Source: Candidatus Zhuqueibacterota bacterium
GTDB taxonomy: Bacteria > Zhuqueibacterota > Zhuqueibacteria > Thermofontimicrobiales > Thiofontviventaceae
Direction: 5' to 3'
Length of the DNA stretch: 64,000 nucleotides
Assembly (NCBI GenBank): GCA_016931935.1
Contig: JAFGDW010000369.1
Span: forward strand, 1-64,000
Part shown: piece by piece, positions 7,827 to 17,027 of the stretch
Position numbering within the stretch: position 1 is the first letter of the stretch
Layout: every line of letters begins with the position of its first letter
The notes under the pieces: model-generated
What the model was told of the DNA's origin: nothing
The model's database searches: none
The model's input: only the letters and a program-made list of their open reading frames with translations
Position numbers and translations under genes: made by a program

Positions 7827-9263
7827 TTGATCAATTCTCAAATAAAAATTTGGACAGTCATGTTGCTTTCATGTCTGGCGCTTTTGGGCTTCGGATGTAA
7901 TAAAAAAGTCGCACCGCATATGCCGATTCCGACGCCTCAACAGCTTGATTGGCAAGAGGCCGAATTGCTTATGTTCATTCATTTTGGTATTAACACATTT
8001 ACCGATCGTGAATGGGGGGATGGCACAGAAGATCCGTCGCTTTTCAACCCCGTAAAATTGGATGCACGACAGTGGGTTAGCATCGCCAAAGAAACCGGAT
8101 TTAAATATATCATTCTCACCGCCAAGCATCACGACGGTTTTTGCTTATGGCCGAGTAAATACACAGAACACTCAGTGAAAAATAGCCCCTGGAAAGACGG
8201 CAACGGCGACGTAGTTCGTGAGTTTGTCGATGCTTGTCACGAAGCAGGTATTAAAGTTGGATTGTACCTGTCCCCCTGGGATCGAAACGCCCAGTGTTAT
8301 GGGGACTCGCCAAAATACAATCAGTTTTACAAAAATCAATTGACAGAGCTATTGACCAATTATGGCGATGTCGCTGAAGTTTGGTTCGATGGCGCTTGCG
8401 GTGAAGGACCAAATGGTAAAAAACAGGAATACGATTGGCAGGGCTATTTTCAAGTTATCAGAACGCTTCAACCCAAAGCGCTGATCGCTATTTCCGGTCC
8501 GGATATTCGCTGGGTGGGTAACGAAGATGGTGTGGCCAGAGAAACAGAATGGAGTGTGCAGCCACCACATCCGGTTCGTCATTTTGGGATTAAAGACGAT
8601 GTCTGGAATCCAGCCGAATGTGATGTTTCGATTCGACCCGGTTGGTTTTGGCATGAAGCAGATGATTCAAAGGTAAAATCACTGGATCACTTGCTTGATA
8701 TTTATTATAAATCTGTCGGCCGTAATAGTGTGATGTTACTGAATGTACCGCCAAATAATCAGGGATTATTTGCTGAAGAAGACATTCAACGCCTGAAAGA
8801 ACTGCGGGCAGTACTGGATGAATCGTTCAAAGTTAATTTAGCTGCCGGCAAGCACGTTCAGGCCAGCTCTGTCAGAGCTTCAGGGAAAAAATATAGCGCG
8901 CAGAATATTGCCGATGAAAATCCAGCTACATTTTGGACGACTCACAACGAAGTGACAAACGGGTGGCTTGAAATAGATTTTGGAGAAGACATTCAATTCA
9001 ACGTTGTAAAAACCGAAGAAATGATTTCTTTGGGACAACGAGTGGAATCATATCGAATTGACATTTGGAATGGTACTGATTGGCAAACCATTAAAAACGG
9101 CACGACAATCGGGCATAAAAAGCTTGATCGTGTCGAACCGGTAACAACAAGCAAAGTCCGATTTGTTATTGAAAAAGCACGCGCATGTCCGATAATTCGG
9201 GAATTCGGTTTATATCTCGCATCAAATACTGGGGGAGGCGCAACAGAATTCCATAAGAAATAA
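7827..9263 (+). CDS. Alpha-L-fucosidase, GH29, lipoprotein with C-terminal discoidin-like domain
   Basis: A 478-residue glycoside hydrolase that removes alpha-linked L-fucose from glycans. GH29 landmarks are WQEAELLMFIHFGINTFT, TAKHHDGFCLWPS, VGLYLSPWDRN and the nucleophile region EVWFDGACG (nucleophile Asp188 counted from the TTG start). Residues from about 345 onward form an F5/8-type C (discoidin) carbohydrate-binding domain (ASSVRASGKKYSAQNIADE, FWTT). The start is taken as TTG 7827, six bases after AGGAG; the signal peptide ends in lipobox LGFGC, placing it on a membrane surface. An internal ATG at 7860 is possible but would shorten the signal. It is the first hydrolase of the symporter-fucosidase group. 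Confidence 0.92.
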   Translation: MINSQIKIWTVMLLSCLALLGFGCNKKVAPHMPIPTPQQLDWQEAELLMFIHFGINTFTDREWGDGTEDPSLFNPVKLDARQWVSIAKETGFKYIILTAKHHDGFCLWPSKYTEHSVKNSPWKDGNGDVVREFVDACHEAGIKVGLYLSPWDRNAQCYGDSPKYNQFYKNQLTELLTNYGDVAEVWFDGACGEGPNGKKQEYDWQGYFQVIRTLQPKALIAISGPDIRWVGNEDGVARETEWSVQPPHPVRHFGIKDDVWNPAECDVSIRPGWFWHEADDSKVKSLDHLLDIYYKSVGRNSVMLLNVPPNNQGLFAEEDIQRLKELRAVLDESFKVNLAAGKHVQASSVRASGKKYSAQNIADENPATFWTTHNEVTNGWLEIDFGEDIQFNVVKTEEMISLGQRVESYRIDIWNGTDWQTIKNGTTIGHKKLDRVEPVTTSKVRFVIEKARACPIIREFGLYLASNTGGGATEFHKK

Positions 9264-9350
9264 AGGATATTCCTGACAAACGAACGAAAAAATGTTCGAT
9301 TGATGCGCACACGAATTCAATTTAATTTTACTTAAATTGGAGAAATAATT

Positions 9351-11153
9351 ATGAGAAAAATAAGTTACTGGTTGATCGTTGTTTCACTTGTCTTAATCGC
9401 AAACAATATTTGGTCCCAGGAAATGACCTACTTTGAAGTTATAGATAATACAAGTGTTGGATTGACAGTAACCCCTTTCGAGAAAGGGGGATTGGCCTTG
9501 GCAGATATTGATCGAAATGGTTACCCGGATATCTTTTGCCTGTGCTGGCATGAACCGGGATACAGTCGAATTTATATTAACACGGATGGATATTTTCAGG
9601 ATATCACTGATCAAAGTCCTCTGCAACAAATTGAAAGTAATGAAATTGGAACATGCACTACTTTGTGGGTTGATTTTGATAATGATGGCGATAAAGATCT
9701 GTCGATGGCGACTAAAGAAACCATTCATTTACTGCGTAACGATGATAATGTATTTAATGAAGTTTCCGAAGAAATGGGTTTCGTAGCGCCAAAACCGCCC
9801 GGATGGATTACAGAATGGGATTGTAATACCTGTGGCTGGGCTGATTATGATGTAGACGGCGATCTTGACTGTGTGATCAGTCAGCTAAACAATCCAAATC
9901 TGTACTTGTTTCGAAACGATGGTGATCATTTCACAAATGTTGCAACTGAATCTGGTCTTGATGCCGTCACGGAAGATGAAGAGTTATGGCGGTCTGTTTT
10001 TACAGATTTTGATCTTGATGGTGATCCGGATTTGGTAGGCAGGAGACGCATTATGCGAAATGATGATGGCTATTTTATAGATATTACCGGAGAGCTTGGG
10101 CTTCCCGAAAACGGAAACTACTGGTACAGAAGATTTTTCGATTACGACAATGATGGCGACCTCGATTTTTTTAAGGCATCCAGAAGCGTTGAAGAAGATA
10201 CTGAATTTGATGAACTTTGGGAAAATCAAGATGGTGTGTTTGTTAACGTAAGCAATGAAGTCGGATTTATTTCTCAGAATTTACGGCATCGTGGAATGAC
10301 ATTTGGCGATTTCGATAATGATGGCGATCAGGATATTTTTATGGATGGCGGCACTGCTGCTGGTTACGACAACCTGTTTATTAATGATGAAGTGGCGCCG
10401 GGCGAGCGCGGTTTTGCAGATGTTGCCGAGTTCGCTGGAATCGCAAAAACAGGTGATCGCAAAGGCTGTGGATTCTTCGACTATAATCGTGATGGATTCC
10501 TGGATATTTACATGCCTTCGGCTGAGTTTAATCACATTTTATACCAGAATTCAGCGGATAACGGAGCAAACTGGGTGGGATTTATCCTGGAAGGAACAGT
10601 ATCGAATCGTGATGCCGTGGGCAGCCTGGTGACGTTATATACACCGGAAAAGACGCAGATACGATTAACACGCTGCGGGGATAATCATTACCATCAATAC
10701 AATCCCTGGGTGCATTTCGGCATTGGTTACGAGACGGCAATCGATTCGGTGGTCATTCGCTGGCCGCTTGGAGAAAGGCAGACGTTGACGGATGTGGCAA
10801 TTAATCAATATCATGAAGTAAAAGAAGGGGAAGAGACTGCAGTTGAACGGATAAAAGACGAAACGACGCCAACCTCATTTCGATTGAAGCAGAATTATCC
10901 CAATCCGTTCAATCCGGTCACCACTATCCAATATGACATCATCAATGATTCACACGTCTCCTTGACAATTTATAATTTGCATGCAGATGAAATAGCCTCG
11001 TTAGTGAACGATCGTTTTCAACCAGCAGGAAGCTACAGTGCAACATGGAATGGAAAAGATAGCAACGGAAATGTCGTTTCTTCCGGAATTTATGTCTATC
11101 AGTTGCGAACTGTTAACTCTTTGGAAATGAAAAAAATGACGCTTATTAAATAG
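9351..11153 (+). CDS. Secreted FG-GAP/VCBS-repeat protein with ASPIC/UnbV domain and type IX sorting domain
   Basis: A 600-residue exported protein. A cleavable signal peptide (to about residue 23, ending WSQ) precedes repeated Asp-rich calcium loops of the DxDxDGDxD kind (WADYDVDGDLD, FFDYDNDGDLDF, GDFDNDGDQDIF), the FG-GAP/VCBS beta-propeller signature. Then comes an ASPIC/UnbV domain starting near NRDAVGSLVTLY and a final 80-residue type A sorting domain (QNYPNPFNP, then SSGIYVYQL) that sends proteins through the type IX system. Such propellers bind ligands or glycans; no catalytic motif is seen. The ribosome site TTGGAGAAATAATT is good. Paralogues are at 34542 and 42881. Confidence 0.88.
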   Translation: MRKISYWLIVVSLVLIANNIWSQEMTYFEVIDNTSVGLTVTPFEKGGLALADIDRNGYPDIFCLCWHEPGYSRIYINTDGYFQDITDQSPLQQIESNEIGTCTTLWVDFDNDGDKDLSMATKETIHLLRNDDNVFNEVSEEMGFVAPKPPGWITEWDCNTCGWADYDVDGDLDCVISQLNNPNLYLFRNDGDHFTNVATESGLDAVTEDEELWRSVFTDFDLDGDPDLVGRRRIMRNDDGYFIDITGELGLPENGNYWYRRFFDYDNDGDLDFFKASRSVEEDTEFDELWENQDGVFVNVSNEVGFISQNLRHRGMTFGDFDNDGDQDIFMDGGTAAGYDNLFINDEVAPGERGFADVAEFAGIAKTGDRKGCGFFDYNRDGFLDIYMPSAEFNHILYQNSADNGANWVGFILEGTVSNRDAVGSLVTLYTPEKTQIRLTRCGDNHYHQYNPWVHFGIGYETAIDSVVIRWPLGERQTLTDVAINQYHEVKEGEETAVERIKDETTPTSFRLKQNYPNPFNPVTTIQYDIINDSHVSLTIYNLHADEIASLVNDRFQPAGSYSATWNGKDSNGNVVSSGIYVYQLRTVNSLEMKKMTLIK

Positions 11154-11179
11154 CAACTTAGATTGGGACAAATCTATCG

Positions 11180-12400
11180 ATGAATAGCAGCAGAAGACAA
11201 TTTTTGAAATTAATGGGAGCCGGTTTAGCTTGCGGGACTGGCTCCATTAATGCACTATCAGCCACTCTATCTTCAGATAAATCCGCAAACCAACGCGACA
11301 TGATTTTTGGATGGACAACCTGCCTGACATATCAAACCGAAAACAGGAAATTGGGCTACGATTATTTCAGCAGCCTGCTGAATGAAATGAAAACACATGG
11401 CATGACGCGATTAATTGTGATGATGGCGAGTCATGGTTATTTTTCTCCGGGAAATCATGGGCTTGCATGGCCGGTTAAAAATCCAAAATTGAAACCGCAA
11501 TTGGACGAAAATGCAGTGAATGCTAATGAACAGACTGAGTTCTTTTCAAGGATCATTGAGAAAGCACATCAATTGGGCATTCAGGTGTTTATCGAAATCA
11601 AATATCTTGGGATGATCGGTGTTCGAGAAGGCTATCCGGGAATTGAATTCCTGACCAAACAAAATGGTGATTACACATCCAAAATTCCGCAGGACGCCAG
11701 CGAATATGAGCGGAATGCTATCGAAACCCTTCATATCTGCTGCGATAGCGAACCGGCGCATCAATACATGCGCGATAAGATTCAGGATGTTTTGGAGCGT
11801 TACATTAATCTTGATGGTATTGTGCTGGAACATCCATCCTACACCGGAGAATCATGCTATTGCCAAAGTTCACAACAGAAGCTAATCCATGATACCGGAA
11901 AAGACAGAGATACGATTGATAAAGAATCGCTGATCGAATGGAAAAGTTTTCGTATTCGCGATCGCTTGATTGATCTAAAAAAATTGGTAAAAAGCATTAA
12001 TCCGAAGTTTCACTTTGGTTTTTATACCGGTGTGCCTTCAACCGATGGAGATATTGCCGGGTATCAAAATAACCGGGGACATCGCACCGAAACATTGTCT
12101 GAGGTCGGTTTCGATTTTGTATTGCCGTATTGTGAAGGCCGCAATCGTGATAAAGAGCCGGAAATGATTCAAAAGGTGATTGATCATTTGGCACCACTGG
12201 ATATTTATATGCATACAACAATCCGTCGGGATATGCCGCGCCATTATAACCTTCCACCCAAAGGACCGGAATACGTGAAAAACATCATCAAATGGGCAAA
12301 GGAATTTCACAGGAATAATGCGCGGTTTCTGGGAATGAGTTTCTTCAATGAAGTGAAAATTCCGGAAGAAAACAGGCAAGCGGTTTATGATTCGATCTGA
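11180..12400 (+). CDS. Tat-exported putative barrel glycoside hydrolase
   Basis: A 406-residue protein with a classical twin-arginine signal, SSRRQFLKLMGAG, so it is exported folded and possibly carries a cofactor or metal. The body looks like a (beta/alpha)8 barrel: strands such as TRLIVMMASHGY, IQVFIEIKYLG, LDGIVLEHPSY and FHFGFYTG are spaced as in clan-A-like glycoside hydrolases of the GHL type. Possible acids are the Glu in the EHPSYTGE and FFNEVK segments. No family is assigned with certainty. It begins 26 bases after the FG-GAP gene and precedes a GH20 gene, suggesting an extracytoplasmic glycan role. Confidence 0.6.
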   Translation: MNSSRRQFLKLMGAGLACGTGSINALSATLSSDKSANQRDMIFGWTTCLTYQTENRKLGYDYFSSLLNEMKTHGMTRLIVMMASHGYFSPGNHGLAWPVKNPKLKPQLDENAVNANEQTEFFSRIIEKAHQLGIQVFIEIKYLGMIGVREGYPGIEFLTKQNGDYTSKIPQDASEYERNAIETLHICCDSEPAHQYMRDKIQDVLERYINLDGIVLEHPSYTGESCYCQSSQQKLIHDTGKDRDTIDKESLIEWKSFRIRDRLIDLKKLVKSINPKFHFGFYTGVPSTDGDIAGYQNNRGHRTETLSEVGFDFVLPYCEGRNRDKEPEMIQKVIDHLAPLDIYMHTTIRRDMPRHYNLPPKGPEYVKNIIKWAKEFHRNNARFLGMSFFNEVKIPEENRQAVYDSI

Positions 12401-12473
12401 AATAATTAAATTACAAAAATCATAAAACTTATAATTGAATTTCGAAAATTAATAAAAACAACAGGCCACTTTC

Positions 12474-14831
12474 ATGAAAAAAATAATCTTTTTACTAATT
12501 GTAAGTATGTGCTGTTCCTGCTCAAAAATATTAATAAAGCAAAATGAAAACATTATGTCCAAAATAAATTTAGTTCCAAAACCGTTGCTCATTGAAGAAA
12601 AAGACGGCGATTTTTATCTCAGTTCTGAAACGCGATTAATAATTAAATCATCTTTGCCGGAAGCGGCAGAAGTGGGGAATTATTTAGCAGACAAGATTCA
12701 AACTTCCACAGGAATCGTTTTAAAAACCGGCAATGCGGTGAATGATTCTGACCAAGAAAAAGTTATCACGCTCTACAGCGAAGTTAACGATGAAACCGTG
12801 GGCGATGAAGGATACATACTGGATGTTCATCCAACTCAAATAACAATTCGAGCCAGGCATCCAGCCGGATTGTTTTATGGTGTCCAAACCCTGCTGCAAT
12901 TGTTTCCACCGGAAATCTACATTAGTGAACGTGTTAAATCACCGATTACCTGGAAGGCGCCCGCTGTTCATATTGTAGACAAGCCTCGATTTTCCTGGCG
13001 TGGAATGCATCTGGATGTATGCCGGCATTTCTTTCCAAAGGAGTTTGTAAAAAAGTACATCGATTACCTGGCCTATCACAAGATGAACACATTTCACTGG
13101 CATCTTACCGATGATCAGGGCTGGCGGATCGAAATTAAAAAGTATCCGAAATTGACGGAAATCGGCGCCTGGCGTGCGGATCGGCCAGGAATATCATGGA
13201 ACAAGTGTGAGCCACAACAGCCAAATGAAGAAGCGACCTATGGCGGATTTTATTCGCAGGATGATGTAAAAGAAATAATCGAATACGCCCGCCTGCGGTT
13301 TGTTACAATTGTTCCTGAAATCGAGATGCCCGGGCATGCAATTGCCGCGTTGGCTGCCTATCCGCAATATTCGTGCACAGGCGGCCCGTTTACTGTGGCC
13401 ACTGGAAGTGTCGACTGGACAAATGCTAACATATTTTGTGCCGGAAATGACAGTACGTTTGCATTTCTGGAAAATATTTTGAGCGAAGTGATTGATCTGT
13501 TTCCGGGAAAATATATCCATATTGGCGGCGATGAAGCTGGCAAAGCCAAATGGAAAAATTGTCCGAAATGCCGGCAACGTATTGCCGATGAAGATTTGAA
13601 AGACGAACATGAGCTTCAGAGCTATTTTATAAATCGTATTGGAAATTTTGTCGCATCAAAAGGTAAGCAAATTATCGGTTGGGACGAAATTCTCGAAGGC
13701 GGCCTGGCTACCGGCGCGACAGTCATGTCGTGGCGCAGTGTTGCAGGAGGTATTCACGCCGCTCAATTGGGTCAGTATGCGGTTATGACGCCAAAAACAC
13801 ATTGTTATTTCGATTACTATCAACGTGATGCACAGTTGGAACCAGAAGCGATTGGCGGTTTCCTGCCATTGGAAAAAGTAATTGAGTTTGAAGCTGTTCC
13901 GAATGAATTAAACGCAGAACAGGCAAAATTCATTCTGGGAGGACAGGGCAATCTGTGGAGTGAATATATTGCTACGCCGGAACATGCTGAATATATGGCG
14001 CTCCCGCGTATGTGCGCGTTGGCCGAAGCAGTTTGGACGACAAAGGAACAGCGAAATCCAAACGATTTCATGAATCGGATAATGTTCCATTACCTTCGGC
14101 TGGATGCCCTTAACATCAATTATTGTGAACCGCCGTTGTCCGGTTTCGATACCCAAAACGCATTTATCAATGAAGCTAGTGTTGAAATCAGAAATCCCCG
14201 GCCTTATGGCGTTATCCATTACACGCTGGACGGCTCCGATCCCAACGAACTTTCGCCGGTTTACACTCATCCGATCAAGTTAACAAATACAACGACCATG
14301 AAAACAGCGCTCATCTCCCCGAGTGGGAAGCGAAGTAATATTCAGACGGCCTTCTTTGAAAAGCAGGTACCTCGCAAATCCGCTCAACAAGTAGAGCTTA
14401 AGCCCGGATTAAAATTCAAATATTATGATTTGGAGTCGCGAATACAATCAACCGCAGACCTGGAAAAGTATTCAATTTCGCAGACTGGAACGATCAGCCA
14501 ATTCATTTTTCCTCCTATTAATAAGCTAATCAATTTTGGCGTTGTTTATTCCGGTTATATTGAAATTCGCTCGACAGGTGTGTACAAATTTACGACAACA
14601 TCGGACGATGGCAGCCGATTGTTTATCGGAGACAAATTAATCGTGGACAATGATGGTGATCATGGCGACACTGATCGACATGGGGAGATCGCACTGGAAA
14701 AGGGGTGGCATCCGATTCGGGTTGAATTTTTTCAGGCTGGTGGCGGCAAAACGTTGGTCGTTTCTTATGAAGGCCCGGGAATTCCAAAAAGTGAAATACC
14801 TGCGGATGTATTATCGCAAACCAGTAACTAA
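12474..14831 (+). CDS. Beta-N-acetylhexosaminidase, GH20, lipoprotein with PA14 domain
   Basis: A 785-residue enzyme releasing terminal beta-linked GlcNAc or GalNAc by substrate-assisted catalysis. In order: lipoprotein signal with Cys in SMCCSC, the GH20 N-terminal domain (LVPKPLLIEEKDGDFYL), the catalytic barrel (FSWRGMHLDVCRHFFP, FHWHLTDDQGWRIEIKKYP), the catalytic pair Asp353-Glu354 in HIGGDEAGKAKW, a chitobiase-type Fn3 stretch (YTLDGSDPNELSPVYT), and a C-terminal PA14-like domain (FTTTSDDGSRLFIGDKLIVDNDGDH) that may bind sugar. The gene lies in the same group as the GH29 fucosidase, consistent with trimming of host-type or algal glycans. Confidence 0.93.
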   Translation: MKKIIFLLIVSMCCSCSKILIKQNENIMSKINLVPKPLLIEEKDGDFYLSSETRLIIKSSLPEAAEVGNYLADKIQTSTGIVLKTGNAVNDSDQEKVITLYSEVNDETVGDEGYILDVHPTQITIRARHPAGLFYGVQTLLQLFPPEIYISERVKSPITWKAPAVHIVDKPRFSWRGMHLDVCRHFFPKEFVKKYIDYLAYHKMNTFHWHLTDDQGWRIEIKKYPKLTEIGAWRADRPGISWNKCEPQQPNEEATYGGFYSQDDVKEIIEYARLRFVTIVPEIEMPGHAIAALAAYPQYSCTGGPFTVATGSVDWTNANIFCAGNDSTFAFLENILSEVIDLFPGKYIHIGGDEAGKAKWKNCPKCRQRIADEDLKDEHELQSYFINRIGNFVASKGKQIIGWDEILEGGLATGATVMSWRSVAGGIHAAQLGQYAVMTPKTHCYFDYYQRDAQLEPEAIGGFLPLEKVIEFEAVPNELNAEQAKFILGGQGNLWSEYIATPEHAEYMALPRMCALAEAVWTTKEQRNPNDFMNRIMFHYLRLDALNINYCEPPLSGFDTQNAFINEASVEIRNPRPYGVIHYTLDGSDPNELSPVYTHPIKLTNTTTMKTALISPSGKRSNIQTAFFEKQVPRKSAQQVELKPGLKFKYYDLESRIQSTADLEKYSISQTGTISQFIFPPINKLINFGVVYSGYIEIRSTGVYKFTTTSDDGSRLFIGDKLIVDNDGDHGDTDRHGEIALEKGWHPIRVEFFQAGGGKTLVVSYEGPGIPKSEIPADVLSQTSN

Positions 14832-14887
14832 TAAATTGTGGCTTAAGGATAAATGCACTTCAGACAGAAATAGAGTAGAGTTTTGCT

Positions 14888-15982
14888 ATGGATTCCAGGG
14901 AACGCGTTTTTAAAACATTATCACATCAGGAACCGGACCGAATTCCAATCGACTACTGGGCAGCGAATGAAGTAAACGCTACATTGCTTAAACATTACGG
15001 CTTTTCCACACGGGACGAGTTGCTTGATCATTTTGATGTTGATTTTTGGTACATCGACGGACCCAAATATGTCGGCCCGAAATTAGGCGTGCGATCGGAT
15101 GGTTCACAAGAAGATCACTTTGGCGTTCCCAGGAAAACGGTTATCTATGGCGATGGCCCAAATACCGGCGAGTACAAAGAAGTAGTGGATTTTCCGTTGG
15201 CAAATGCAACTTCGGTTGATGAAATAGAGAACTACACAAAGTGGCCAACAGCGGAGTGGTTTGATTATGAGTGTGTCCGGGCGCAGGCGCGAGAAGCGAT
15301 GGAAAAAGGGAAAGTAGTTATGTTTATGGGGGATCGTCTCAATCGTTGCGCTCAGTTAAAGCCTGCGATGTATGTTCGGGGCGTCGAGCAAATTTTAATT
15401 GATACATTGATGAATCCGGAAATTGCAGAGACCATTATCAGGCGGATAAATGAATTTTACGTGGAATATTGCAAACGCACGCTTGAAGCTGGCGAAGGAA
15501 ATATCGACATTTTATTCACGGGCGACGATTTTGGAACGCAAACCAACACGTTTGTTTCAGTTGACGCCTGGCGTCAGTTCCTGCGTGACGGATTTAAACG
15601 ATTCATCGATATTGGCCATCAATTTGGCTGCCAGGTAGCGCATCATACATGTGGAAGCGTTTATCCACTGATTCGGGATTTTATTGAATGCGGGCTGGAT
15701 ATTCTAAATCCATTGCAGCCGTTTGTTACGAATCTGGATCATGCACAAGTGAAACGAGAGTTTGGCGATCAGCTTTGTTTTCATGGCGGCGTATCGATTC
15801 AGAAAACAATGCCGCAGGGTTCACGAGATGATGTACTAAATGAGGTCCAAAATCTGGCGCGCAATCTGGCGCCAGACGGGGGATATATATTTTGCACTGC
15901 CCATAATATACAGGTGGACACGCCATTACAAAATATCGAAACATTGTTTCGTGCATACAGAGAGTTTGGCATTTATCACTAA
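14888..15982 (+). CDS. MtaA/CmuA-like methyltransferase or URO-D superfamily protein
   Basis: A 364-residue cytoplasmic protein opening MDSRERVFKTLSHQEPDRIPIDYW-type, the classic URO-D superfamily start. The C-terminal half has HHTCGSVYPLI (His253, Cys255) and IFCTAHNIQ (Cys336): this His-x-Cys...Cys spacing of about 80 residues matches the zinc-thiolate site of corrinoid-dependent methyltransferases (MtaA, MtbA, CmuA) and is not a feature of HemE. It could move a methyl group from a methylated substrate, but no corrinoid protein is in the window. A hydroxypyruvate-isomerase-like gene follows. It is diverged from the URO-D-like gene at 2940. Confidence 0.75.
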   Translation: MDSRERVFKTLSHQEPDRIPIDYWAANEVNATLLKHYGFSTRDELLDHFDVDFWYIDGPKYVGPKLGVRSDGSQEDHFGVPRKTVIYGDGPNTGEYKEVVDFPLANATSVDEIENYTKWPTAEWFDYECVRAQAREAMEKGKVVMFMGDRLNRCAQLKPAMYVRGVEQILIDTLMNPEIAETIIRRINEFYVEYCKRTLEAGEGNIDILFTGDDFGTQTNTFVSVDAWRQFLRDGFKRFIDIGHQFGCQVAHHTCGSVYPLIRDFIECGLDILNPLQPFVTNLDHAQVKREFGDQLCFHGGVSIQKTMPQGSRDDVLNEVQNLARNLAPDGGYIFCTAHNIQVDTPLQNIETLFRAYREFGIYH

Positions 15983-16021
15983 TTATTCAATTTAACTTTG
16001 ATTAGCAAAAAGGAGCCGTTA

Positions 16022-16816
16022 ATGAATTTTGCATTTTGTTTAGAGATGTTGTATTCAGACCTGCCTTTTATCGACAGGTTGGCCCAGGCTAAAAAGGATG
16101 GCATTAATTCAATTGAATTTTGGGATTGGCGAAACAAAGATTTGAGAGCATTAAAAGATGAAATGCAAAAACTGGAAATGAAAGTTTGCAACATCAGCGG
16201 CAATCGTAATTTCGGAATGATCGATCCACATGAAAAAAATGATTTTCTAAATGAAGTAAAACAAACGGCAGTTGCAACGAAAGAACTGGATTGCCCCACG
16301 CTCATGTTACTCGTGCAAAAATTAGAACAACCCGACAATCGCGGAAAACTTCCTTCTGTTGCGCTTTCATATGAAGAAATTGAAGCAAACATAATTACTA
16401 TCGGAAAAGAAATCGGGAAAATTGCGGATGAATTGAATTTGAATATAGTGATTGAGCCATTGAATGACGCGCTCGATCATCACGATTACTTGCTTAATTC
16501 TTCGGCAATGGGCTTTCGTATTATTAAAGCAATAAACCATCCCCGCGTGAAATTGCTGTACGACATCTACCATATGGCGATGCAGGATGAGGATATCTTT
16601 GGAGACGTTGAGAACAATCTTCAACAAATCGGGTATTTTCATATCGCCGACAAGCCCGGACGTAATGAACCTGGCACCGGTGAAATAGATTATACGAGAA
16701 TGCTTGAGGTATTAAAACAGAAGAATTACCAGGGAACAGTGGGTTTTGAATTAGCGCCGCGTTATGATACCGATCGCGCGGTAAAAGCTATTTTTAAACT
16801 TATCAATCATGTATAG
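16022..16816 (+). CDS. Hydroxypyruvate isomerase-like sugar isomerase/epimerase (AP-endonuclease-2 TIM barrel)
   Basis: A 264-residue cytoplasmic TIM barrel. ATG 16022, eight bases after AAGGAG, is chosen over an upstream in-frame TTG at 15998 that precedes the ribosome site. Conserved metal ligands are Glu145 (VIEPLN), Asp181 in LLYDIYHM, His207 in FHIADKPGR and Glu243 in GFELAP. The HIADKPGRNEPGTGEIDY stretch is characteristic of hydroxypyruvate isomerase (Hyi) relatives, which interconvert small keto and aldo sugars or acids. It lies 39 bases after the URO-D/MtaA-like gene and is likely co-transcribed, but the true substrate is open. Confidence 0.85.
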   Translation: MNFAFCLEMLYSDLPFIDRLAQAKKDGINSIEFWDWRNKDLRALKDEMQKLEMKVCNISGNRNFGMIDPHEKNDFLNEVKQTAVATKELDCPTLMLLVQKLEQPDNRGKLPSVALSYEEIEANIITIGKEIGKIADELNLNIVIEPLNDALDHHDYLLNSSAMGFRIIKAINHPRVKLLYDIYHMAMQDEDIFGDVENNLQQIGYFHIADKPGRNEPGTGEIDYTRMLEVLKQKNYQGTVGFELAPRYDTDRAVKAIFKLINHV

Positions 16817-16862
16817 CTGAATGTCAATAAGTTAAGATTAAATTATGGTATTCGTGGAAAAT

Positions 16863-16931
16863 TTCACCCTTCGACTTCGCTCAGGGTGAAGTCTGCGACA
16901 GCTTCATACTGAGCGAAGTCGAAGTATGAAG
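16863..16931. repeat. Double-hairpin intergenic repeat
   Basis: Two stem-loops stand side by side: TTCACCCT (16863-16870) with AGGGTGAA (16883-16890), and CTTCATAC (16902-16909) with GTATGAAG (16924-16931). Their loops are themselves a perfect 15-base inverted pair, TTCGACTTCGCTCAG at 16870-16884 and CTGAGCGAAGTCGAA at 16909-16923, so two alternative folds are possible. A variant with the same layout lies at 19362-19430. An apparent in-frame start at 16926 falls inside the repeat and is not used. Confidence 0.7.
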
Positions 16932-17027
16932 CTTGACAAGACTTTTGATACAGCCCCGCAGGTCAGAATTAGATGGATGTTCGAAGGTGGGTATATAATT
17001 TCCACTACTATTTTGAATAGGATTGAA

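Noticed and set aside
16926-17027. N-terminal extension of the first PHP protein
   Set aside because: The extension starts within a hairpin repeat and would bury the signal peptide; the start at 17028 matches the paralogue.
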